A stretch of DNA of 64,000 bases from assembly GCF_932276165.1 (NCBI RefSeq), contig NC_063986.1, positions 74,501 through 138,500 on the forward strand, read 5' to 3'. Each line of letters starts with the position of its first letter. The stretch's first letter is position 1. This document shows, in pieces, positions 20,728 to 32,700 of the stretch. This DNA comes from Plutella xylostella (Eukaryota > Arthropoda > Insecta > Lepidoptera > Plutellidae). The notes below the pieces were generated by a model, which did no database searches, was not told where the DNA came from, and worked only from the letters and a program-made list of their open reading frames with translations. The translations under genes were made by a program, and so were the position numbers.

Positions 20728-23700
20728 CTGTACATATAAATCAACTCATTTATATCGACCCAGGAAGCTGTGGAGCGATTTTCAGCTAACCACCACAACC
20801 AAGTGTCAGTTCCATGCAAAAGCGTTAAATTCACCAAATCCCATGCATACTTACTGATTAATTTAGCCGACTGCGGAATAATTCATCGTAGTCTAAGGAG
20901 CGGAGCATAGGAGGAACTGGGATGTGATTTAAGGAAACGAAGAGGACCGTGTGAGGAACTGGGATGTGATTTAAGATAACGAATATGTATGTAATGGAAT
21001 ATCGTAGACGAGATGAGCGATTGAGAATAAAAAGATTATACGAAGACGTTATAAAACCAAAGAGGGAAGATAACATGAGAAGAATAGATTTCTCGGGTGA
21101 ATTCGTTGTCGGGAGTGGCAGGGAAGTGCCGGGGAGGATGGGGAGGGGATCAGTCGTGGTGGCGCGCGGGCGGGTCGTTGCCCGCGTAGTCCTCGTAGTC
21201 GCGCGGCGCGTCCAGCTCGTCCTCCCGCGCGTCGTACTCCTCCCCCTCCCCCTCGCCCTCGTCCTCCTCGCTGTCCGCCCCCGCGCCCCCCGCGCCCCCG
21301 CCCCCCGCGCCCGGCGGCGGCAGCAGCGGCACCTCCTACGCACACGCATGCAAGCTACACACACAACACCACACACCGATTCTAATTTACTAGTCTACTT
21401 TACAAATCGGGGATTCCCTTAGCAACATTTATTGCTATTGTAGCTCCCCGTTTTGTACAAGGTCCTTTATTATTACAGTGAAACCTGGTAAAGTGAGACA
21501 TCAAGGGTCCTGCAATGTCGTTTCACTTATAGAGGTATTCCACTTAACCAGTGTCTCAGATATACAGGTATAAATAAATATCTGTCTCATTTTTTCAAAT
21601 TTAAACATCTGTATGATAATAGTAAAGCGAAACTAAAACTGAAGGTAATTTGATTAATAAATACATTGAACTGAACTGAAGCTAAAAATTTGTACTTACG
21701 TACTTGGAATTACGTTTGGAATTTGTGGGTAGAATAAGAATGAGTAAACCGAACAATGTTATCTCTGTTACAGTTTATGCATATAAAATTTACTCGCTGT
21801 CTCAGTTATACAGGTAACTATGATGATAAATCGAAAGAACAAATCCCAGATATAGAGGTTTACCTCGTCCCACTAACAGAGGTAATTCAGTGCCAAAGTG
21901 TTGGGACCTCAGCATGAGTTCCAGCTATTGAGGTTTCTCACTTATCCAGCTCCCACTTAACCAGGTTTCACTGTATTTTGTTAAAAATACAATAGGTTAA
22001 ACAGTATACATAGATGAACCGCGTCATTTACATTGCAAAGCTAGTCCGTTTAGCTAGTTGTTAGGAGGGTTATCCATATCCGAATTGAATGTTAGCGACC
22101 CACTCCAAATTTAATAGGGATGCACGGAATACACACAACGGCACAATGACAGACAGCAAATATGACCTAAATCTTCTGGTTTATCAATTAACTATGGCGA
22201 CCCTGCTATTGCTTATACAATAATACAATACAGGGTGCCCCGCAAACAGTGTACCGAAGGAAAGAGGGTGACTCAGTGGGTCAATCTGAATAACCATATT
22301 TCAATGACATTTTAAATTCTCGAATAAATAGCTTTTCATAGTGAAATATTATACTTCTTCTAGCCTTTATTTAGAGTCACCCCTTTCCTTTGGTCTAATA
22401 TTAACGGAACACCTCGTATACATCAATAATCAAATATATAATTACAGACGATTGAAAGTGACTGTTACCTTGCTGGGTCGCCAGCCGCAGCCGGGCAGTG
22501 GCAGGCCGTCGGGCCCGAGCGGGCAGGGCGCGTCCAGCCCGGGCACGCCCTGCTCGCCCTTGTCGCCCTTGTCGCCCTTGCGCCCGCGCTTGCCCACCGG
22601 CCCCTGCAACATACAACCGCTATTTAACTATCTACCACGAAGTACTCCGCTAATCAATTAAGACTTGGCACATAGTATTAAGGAATAGTTTAGAAAGCCA
22701 TACTATTTAAGTAAGGTATATGGATATAAAATGAAGCATAGTGGAAAAAAACCTAAATTGGCGGTAAAATATTTGATATATGTAGGTACCTAGTTCCAAG
22801 ATAATGAGTTCACTGAACATTACCAAGTATCTATGTAATCTTAAATGTCAATATCTTTAGTTTGTCGCAAAAAATATAAGTTCACTCTATTCGGTTAGTG
22901 AAAAATTACAAGATTATTAACTAGGAGATCATCTAAATATACGCAATGGGTATGTTGATGACCAAGTTTCAAAACATGAATATTATTTGAATATTTTGTT
23001 ATATGCTATATTTGAATCCAATATGCACGTTTTTAATTACTCTTAAGCATAAGTCCATTAATAATTAATATTATAACAGGAATTATAGAGTTATGGTAAT
23101 TCGGCAAAAACCTGCTACCATATCTACAGTTGCAATTTTCAATTAAAATCTATATTCGAAGATTGTTTGAAGTAGTTTCATATGGAATGTTTTAGCGTGA
23201 CATGCACTTGTGGTAAGGATGTGTAAGGGATGGACACTGGCGCCATGTGTGACTGATATTATCATTCTGTCGTGCAAAGTGGGCATGCACAAACTTACAG
23301 GTTCCCCTTTGTAGCCTTTATCACCCTTCGGACCCTAGCGTAGGAAACCAGATGTTATTAAGCCGGTAAACCAAACATTAATTTGTGGTAACTATTGGTA
23401 TTTAGTAGTCACTCAATTTTTAATGGAGAAACCGTTATTTTTAGTTTGTTTTGCATATGAACGTACCTCTTGTCCAGGAATACCATCCGTGCCCTGAAAG
23501 TTAGTGAGTTAGTTAATTTTAGCGGCCAATTAGGTACTTGATAGATAATACTTGACGAGAGAGTGAGACCAACGTACCGGCAGTCCGGGGTCGCCGCGCT
23601 CGCCCTTCGAGCCAGGCTCGCCCTGCGCGCCCTGGCACAACCCACAACATTACTCCAGTTAGTACACACACAAAAACACTAAATACTTATCTAAATCATG

Positions 23701-26700
23701 GCCAGTGAAACATGCTTTCGAATTGGAATTGATTATTACAAGAATATGTAAATAAATAAAATTAAGCTCGTGAATCTCGTGATGTAGAAAAAAAGGATTC
23801 GGTCCCAGTTTTATTACTCACCTTCATGCCGTCGAGTCCGGGCGGGCCCTGCAACAATACACCGCGTCACTACACGCACACACTCACAGTATGTTATACA
23901 CATTCCAGTATTCTATCACAATGCACACACATACACAACATGTCATGTTACATGCAAAATACTATGAGTAAGTAATGAGTAATACTATGAGGTTAAGTTG
24001 AGTTACTTACATTGATAGGGTCTTATTTGTAGATGTTTCACAAAAAACATAGGGAGCATAATATTAGGTATGTCACTGTGCTATAAATATAAGATACTAA
24101 TCTTAGTAGGTACGCTGTATACGTATTTATGATTTTTTTAACCGTATCACAGTAGCGTTAATAGAAAAATAAAATATGATATCAAGGGTATAGGTAATTA
24201 GAAGAAGAAAGAAGATTATATGCACAGCATGCAAGTTTTTATTTTCCTTCAAAATAATTTGTAAACAACAATAATTTTATGCTCTTGCGACTTATAGTAC
24301 AAATGACAACTTTTATTTCATAAAAAAACTAAATTCTTATAAAATACACTTACGATTTACGATACAATACAAATAGAGGAAGAAATATTTATAGTAATAC
24401 AAGAAAGTAAGTTAATAAAGATATGCTCTTAACACTTAGCCCAGATGTCTTTAAATAGGTTCACACGATAACCGTAGCTTGTAGGTATAATTTACGATTT
24501 TATGATGATAGTATCATTCAAACGGAAAGGTGGAGGGATGAAGACGGACGCGTGAGGGAGGCAGCCCCGGGTTCGAGCCCGGCCGGCGCTCGGCCGGCGG
24601 CGGCGGCGCGGCTCGCACTCGACTCGCAATACATACCTACACTTAAAATGAAATTAAGCTAATTCTTATACAAGGTAAATATTATGATTTTGTACATTCG
24701 TCTTTAGACTAGTCGATGAAACGTTAATAAATTTACATAGTTAGAGACTTAAATAGGAAAACGTTTAATTTATAACATTCAGACACGACGGCAGTTCGCA
24801 CGAGTCAACATCTAAGTGTAGTTCGGGGACGGTTACACGAGGGACACGCGACCACGGGACACACGCACGCGGGGGACGGGGGCTGCGGGGTGCGGGGGGC
24901 TGCGAGGCGCAGGCTAACCTACTGGCGCACGTTGCAAGAGGCCATCTCGGGACATACAGAACACGCGGGGCAGAGAATGCGTTTCTACTACACGTGAATC
25001 TATTGGTCCATTATTCCGCAGGTGATTATTGTCATCGACGCATAGTGCCATCATTTACATAACCACTCTTGAACGACATCTCAGAGAGAGGGTTAGGTCG
25101 TTGATATGTTGTTCACATTAGACACGATAAAAGCGAAGGGATATGTCTGGACGAGGCGCCGTGTGGCCGTCGACGCATATTAAGGAATTATATTTAAGAC
25201 GATAACACTTATAGTAATAAGTTAAAGAATACGTACAGTAGACTTAATGAAAGTTAGATACAGATAATTTAGCAATACACGATATCGATAGAATAAGAGT
25301 TGAAGCATGCAATGTTCATAATTCCCCGTAAGGGTAAGTTAGTTTCGTACGACTAGCGCTACTGAGGTATCAGTACTGTTGGCACCAAATGTTTGTTAAT
25401 GTGATTCTTTCACCCACTAACTCTAAACCTTAGTCATGTATTTAAAAATATTTTCTCTGTCGACGAAATAGGTTTATCTTAACAACTCAGTTCAACTTCA
25501 CAAAATCGGCGTAACGTTTATACAATAATGCGCTCGCTTGCGCGGTAGGATAGCTTATTTATATGCTCTACATCTGTCTTATATGGTCAAAATAATATGT
25601 ATTGTGTAGGTACTTATTGATAATTACAGAATACAGATTAAGATAAGGCTTATTATGTGATAGAGAAGATGAGAGGTATCTATATACATAGTAGATTAGA
25701 TATTCTCGAGAGGAACATTCACAGTCGGGCCTGGCGGCGCGGAGGCCGATCGTCGCGTCGTTATTAAACATATTTTTACAAAAATCTGTAACGCTTACAC
25801 TAGATTCCGTAACGTCTTACCAATGGTAACTTAACATATTAGTTATCTACAAATATTACAATTTACAAATCATTTTAGGCTTTCGAGGCGCACGGTCCGT
25901 GCGTTTTACTATCAGTCCATCGATACCCGTACACTGGTATTACAACAGCACATTAGTTACTTTCGATCTTTGACATTCTGGAAATGACTAGTCAATGTGT
26001 ATGTCCGGCGCGTGGCAGGGCGGGCGGCGGGCTGGGCGGGCGCGGGGGCGGGGGCGGGCGACTACGTGAAGGCGAAGTCCGGCGGCCAGCGGTTCTCCTG
26101 CCACACACACACGCACACCGACACCGTTAGTACACACACATACACACACACGGAGCCAGCGCCTGCGGCCGAGGCGGCGCGCGCGCAGGGCCTGGCTCCA
26201 CGTTGTTGTTAATCCATTACTTATTAGGTATTATGACACCAGTCTAACTACTTCGTTTACAAAATCCAATGGGCATTATAAATTATGCAATACTTTTAAA
26301 ACCTTAACCCTTGGATATTGTAAATCAGTGCTTCTTGTTAGATATTATGTGAAATAGTTAAAGAGGTTATTGTTGTTACTGCTATGTACTAGTTCCATGT
26401 CAGTTGTTAGTTGGTTCATGCCACATCCTCGTGTCTACCGTGTGTCTAAGAGCTAAGTACTGAGTCGTAGGTACGTTCCTGCATAATGTGTTGCAATCTC
26501 CTGGCGTCGTGTAGGGGTATACAGGGTGAGTGTATATCTATGTGGAGGTATAGAGGGAGGTACTCACTCGAGCGCCGCCGTCGCCGGGCCGCCCCGCCTC
26601 GCCCGGGAGACCGACCGGGCCCTGGAAGCGGAAATATTTTGCACGTTATTAAAAGTACTCATATATTTTTTTACGTATGTGGTAGGTACTTTATACTTAT

Positions 26701-29700
26701 ACATAGGATGCCTTGAATGCTTCACAGTTAACTCAAGGATTTGACTTGATACAGCTAATATCAGGAATTATTATCAGCCAATAAAGATTTATCTACTGCT
26801 GGACATAGAGGAGTGCCAAAATCCCTTCATCATCCATCTAATATCAGCTGTTCGTGGCAGAAGACAGGGCCAGGCGTGGCGGACCTGGTGGAGGCTCACC
26901 CAATAGATCGACCTGTCCGCGGTCTACACTCATCTAAACTGACAATTAACTCATGTCCATTGAGCTTACAGTTTTAAAAGCTAGTTAAAGTTATGTGCTT
27001 ATAAAATCAGGGACTCACCGGTAGTCCCATGGGCCCCGCGTCTCCCTTCTCTCCGCGATCTCCCTGAAAATAACCACACAAGTATTTTATGCATAATTAT
27101 ATTTACAAGAATATTTAATTCAAACAGTGTTGTTCACACGCTGTGCACATAATAATGGATTTAAAAGAATGTGATAAATACTCGCTTATAATATTGGTGG
27201 TATACGTACCGCTTTGCCCCGCAGCCCGGGCTCGCCCTTGTCGCCCTTGATCCCGGGCGGGCCCGCCACGCCCGGCGGCCCGGACGGCCCCGGCGCGCCC
27301 GGGGGACCCATCATCTGTACACACACATTATTACTATTAATATTTTGTAATACAGCTTTGTTAAACACCAAAAACAACTTTCAAAACAAAATGTATTTTT
27401 CATAAATAATATAATTAAACCTGTAATAAAAATGATTATTGTATATTTTAACAAACCCATAATAGGTACCTGTTGCTTTTAATATTGATAGGTAAGTATA
27501 GTGCCACAAACTTATCTGTTCCGGTGAGAGCGAACTAAATTGGTCCATATAATCTATGTCATGTCAATATGAAATTCATTAGTAAGTAATGAGGTATGGA
27601 CCAATTTAGTTCGCTCTCACCGGAACAGATAAGTTTGTGGCACTATACACACGGCAACGTCAAATGGTTGGCAGGGCACACTAACGTAGTGTATGTGTGC
27701 ACACTAACGTTGTCTATGTGTGCATAAACGCAGAAATCGGTTTACACACCAGTAACAAACCACACACACACACACACACACAACAGCATAAACGAGTTTG
27801 CGCGTAGGCAAACGCCCGTATACCAGCTGTGACATAAAAATATCAACCGGTAGTGTTAGTGAAATAGTTATAAAATTGATGTGAAGCAAAATTTCACTAC
27901 CTGTGTCTATACACTTCGTAGCTCATTGGTAGAATGTTAGACTAATGAAACATAGGTCGTGAGTTCGAGTCCACGGATGGTTATTTTTATTTAACTTAAT
28001 TCAAATTTTGCGTTAATTTAAAAGCTGTTGAGTATAAAATTAATATATTTGAAACTGACAAATGACTACAAGCTGCATAGCTGTCGACTATTTCTCTTCG
28101 CCAAAAATATATGATTCGTTCTTCATTTGAGAATTAAAACCATTCTACCCTCATACAATATGAATAAACGAAATTTGTTTTTAGTTTTAGTGACAATTCA
28201 CCTCTGCGTCTGCATAGTGATTCACTTTGTGATTTGTCAATTTAATTAATTTTATTACTCTTCGCAGTCAGTATGGAAAGTCACTTAACCATGTTCAAAA
28301 AGGCGGAGATAATCGTATTTATATGAACAAAACATTACAATTAGTGAAATCGCAAGACGTTTACTTAACGGTAAGTAACATAGAATTGTAAATATTTTAT
28401 TTGACTGTTAGAATATTTGTATTTGTATAAGCTAAGTATTTGTTTTTTTTGTTTGCAGAGGAGAACTGTTCAATTATGGGTTCACCGATACGCAGATTCG
28501 GGACATGTAGACAGTAGTCGTCTATACGGATGCATCACCACGCCATCGAGAAATCGTAGCTGCACATAGCGCTGATCTGTTCTGCAGCACCCGTTCTACG
28601 GCCACAACACATAATCTATCCCTACAAACCATTCACTTGGGTTCACTTGCGTGCTGCTGGGTTGCGGTGTCGGAGGCCGACGAAGAAAATTGCTCTAACC
28701 GATCAGCATCGTCGAAACAGAGTGCGTTTTGCGACTGACTATTTTAAACTTTGATTAGTGCAACAATGTGGTGATATTTAGTGATGAAAAGTCCTTTAAG
28801 TCAGACAAGGATGGACGTTAGATATTATGGCGAAAATGTGGTGAAAATTATAGTTATTGGGGTTAGCTCAGTAATTTATATTTTTCCATTTGTATAAGAT
28901 TTTAGTTATTTTGTTAAATACTTATTATTATTTACAATTATGGGTAAGCCAATGTGTTAATGATGTTATTGTTACTGAGGTTGGAATAAGTTATCTTATT
29001 TCTAGCTAATTAACATGTTGATTCATATAACTAATGACTTGCCTATTTACTTTAGTAAAACAGCCAGTCCATCCTTTTCTGATGTTTATTATGATTTAAA
29101 ACTGCTAATTGAAAATTTTCCTTATTAATATAAACTACAACTATGTTTAAAACGAAAAACAACAAAAACGTAACGTCCTTAATGTTTATGTTACGGCAAG
29201 AATAAATTTGGTAATTTTAACACTTAATAACTTGTTTCATTTACTTTCTGTGTTGCTTTTATTCGTATATACTACAATACTATTATTAGCCATCTTAAAA
29301 AATAAATTAAATCTATAAAAACAAAAACAAAAAAGGAATATTGTAAGTTCAGTGGGATTTGATTTGAACCACCATACCAATTATTGTAAGTCTTGTATCA
29401 TACCAACTGAGCCATTCAATCTATTACAATGCCTTGCAAAATTTTGCTTCATATCATAAAAACAATGAATCATTGTCACTGGCACAACTACATGCTTACA
29501 ATATCCGTGTGTGGGTTGCCCAGAACTAAATAATTACGTCGACGTCGCTGACACACACATACACTTCCTACGTTAGTGTGCCCTGCCAACCATTTAACGT
29601 TGCCGTGTGTACATCACCTCACGTGTTTTAACCTGTTGGGAGTAAACCTTCTCGTTAGAGAAGTACCTAAACTAAACTGACTGTGACTTTTCCCTCGACT

Positions 29701-32700
29701 GAAATCACTCGCTGGAGGTAAAGATCAAGAAGTGGGCCAAGTTATGTTATAGCTCTTTAAAGTATGTAATTACAATGAGGTGACTCACCATCTCATGTCC
29801 GTACAGCTCGTAGCCCGTGCCGTCACCCTGCAAGTTCAACAGTGGGCATAAAGATTAACAGTTCACAACATCTTAATCTTAACCATACCTTTTAAAAACC
29901 TACATACTTAGTATGGCAATTGCCCCTGCATAGCTTAGAATATAATAGAATAGAATACTCTTTATTTTGCACCATTCAAGAAAACATTACAAAAAAATTA
30001 CAACTTATAAATAACATAGTACAAAAAAGGCGGGCTTATCGTATCGACAGCCAAAGTTAAATATTATGAGGTTGTTTGTGTTTCTAGGTTGTGGTTTGAA
30101 AATTTGGCTGGTCACTGGAAATATTCCATTCCAACAAATGGGCATGTTAAACTCCTGCGCACATGACAGACCTCAGTGACATATGTATATTGTCCATCTT
30201 GTGTAATAATAATGATGCAGAGTTGATAGATACCTGTCTCCGCCTCAGCTTCCGATACTTCTGTCCCGAAGCGCCGCGACCGCACACCGCACAACCACCG
30301 GGAACAAAGAGCAGCGAAGTGTTAGTTATTATGTTATTCACATAGCAGTCATCATCACATCACCATAATTCATCACGTCCCAACTGCTGGGGTACGGGTC
30401 TCCTTCCAATAAAGTAAGGGTTTAGAACTAGTCCACCACGCTGGCCTAGTGCGGGTTGGTAGACCCCAACAAAACATGCTGAGAGAGTTGTTGTCGGGTA
30501 GGTGGGCAACCCGACTGTCAAATGTTTTCAAGCTGCTTCGGGCAATAATGGCTGGCGGCTTCAATAGCAATGCCAAATAATAAAACAAAGCAACCTATAT
30601 CATTATGAAAACATGAATTAACAAGTAGTTAAGTATATTTATTTTGAATTTTGATTTCTGATAGAATCTACCTAACTATATGTAATTATAAAGTTGTTAT
30701 AATGATTAACGAAAACAAAGATTCTCAACACAATACAACTCCTCATAGTAGGCAACTAGTACTCAAGTGCGGATCGCATGTTTGCAAATTCATAAAAAAT
30801 TACGGAAAAGTAAATGAGGAAAGGACGTTACCGAGTCTCCCTTATCTCCCTTGTCGCCCTTGAGCCCCGGGTACCCGGGCGGCCCGGGCAGCCCCGGCGC
30901 GCCCAGCATGCCCGGAGACCCCATGTCGCCGTAGTCGCCTTTAGACCCCTTCGGCCCTATTTCTCCCTGGAAATTATAAACATAATAGATGGAACACGGT
31001 AAATACAGGTTGAAGAAAATAAAAAAATATTTTTTGGGACTCTATCTTTAAAATGTTGGCTTTTAAATATATTAAAATGCCTGTAAATATTCTTCTTCTT
31101 TCTGGTCATTTTCAGCTAAAATGCCTCTAAATAGCAGCCAATACTTTTACAGACTAAATAAATCGTCGAGGAAAGTAACATGTGTAGATAGTTACCGGTT
31201 TCCCTGGCGGCCCCTGCAGGCCGGGCTCGCCGTTCAGTCCGTCCAGGCCGGGCGGCCCGCGCGGGCCCGCCTCCCCCGCCAGACCTGCAACCACACACAC
31301 TATGTAAGTACACAATACAACTACTGCTGATATCAGGAAGAGGAAAGATATTCTGTTTACTTGACAATTCCAATTGTTTGTTTTGTTTTAAAAGGTCTTT
31401 ATTTTCATAAACTTACACAATTATTTAACAACCCAGTGTACATTAATCCTAGGCTAAACAATCTTAAGATAATAACGTTTACAAGACTTACAATCTATTG
31501 AAACATATGAATAAATGTGGGATTAATTAAGTAACATCAGCTGTGAGATAAAAAACTATAAAAACAAGTTATGTAACATATTAGTAAATGCACATTTTTA
31601 AGATAGGTAGGTATATAATAAAAAAACAGGAACTTATACACGATAAGAATAAGTAGGTATAAAACCTACCCTAACAAATGACAATATAACAATATATACT
31701 TATTTGTGACTTAATCATAGCATTAAGTGACAACAAAAGCTATTTAATTGCATAAAATAAATAAATCATTAGATAGGTATCAAATACTAGACCGATAACT
31801 TTTAAGATTAGAAGTTTACGGTAAGTAGGTAGTTGTTAAAAGTGCGGCTGCGAACATAAGCAGTGCGAGCTGCGGCGGCCGGCGACGCGATCACGCGCAT
31901 GACTCATGATGGTCACGCTGTGTCCGCGCGCCCGTCGTGATGCAGCAAGTAGTGATGGGGTAGTTTCGTCACATATCGATATCGATAATTAGACGTCATG
32001 GGACGGGTTGTGCCAATCATCGAGATGAGGTTGTTAGGATGGTCAGGATTAGTGAAATAGTAAAACTTCATGGTCAATCTTATAATGAAGTCGATTAATC
32101 TAGGAAAATCTATTTTTTTGTGCAGTTTGAGCAAGTTTGTACAAAATGGTGTATTATAAGCAATTTTTAGGGCACGGTTTTGAACAACTTGCAATTTATT
32201 GATGTTACTGTTATTTGTATTACTCCACACGGGGCAGCCATATGTTATACACGGCCGGATTAAGGTGGAATATATTAGCATTTTAGTGGAACTGCTAAGA
32301 GATGCGCGCCTGTTGAGTAGGGGGGATAAAGCTTTAAAAGCTTTCATGCCCTTTGTCCTCAAGTGTAGAATATGATCGTTCCAAAGCAGTTTGCTATCTA
32401 GGATCAATCCTAAGTATTTTACGGACTTGCTCCAGGGTATGATATGACCGTCAATTAAAAGTTTTCTTTTTGGCATTTGTCTAGCCCGAGTAAATAGTAT
32501 TGCTTCCGTTTTTGTGCCATTTAACTTCAGCTTCCACGTGATAAAGAACTTCGAGAGGCCTTCAATAGCGAGTTGCAATCTATCTATTACAAGATCAACA
32601 TCCCGTGACGATGTTAGACACGCGGTGTCATCAGCAAAGCACGCCAAACTTGTTCTGGTCTGTTTGGGTATATCGTTGATGTACAATAGAAACAAGTAGG

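Larger units (their letters stand above)
27648..29609 (+). mobile_element. Tc1/mariner-superfamily transposon carrying tRNA-like termini
   Basis: TIRs of about 55 bp, beginning CACACGGCAACGT and including GGTTGGCAGGGCACACTAAC, flanked by TA. Inside the left end is a tRNA-like block (27919-27972) and inside the right end another, inverted (29361-29414). The central 28270-28855 holds a decayed transposase with FSDEKSFKSDKDGR around a catalytic Asp/Glu region, and an intron-like gtaagt..tttgcag (about 28370-28459). Confidence 0.8.

Noticed and set aside
24546..24600. tRNA-like B box (gggttcgagccc) in a GC-rich island
   Set aside because: No A box or cloverleaf around it.
26740..26900. Extra collagen exon
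   Set aside because: The sequence matches an RTE 3' end, not Gly-X-Y.
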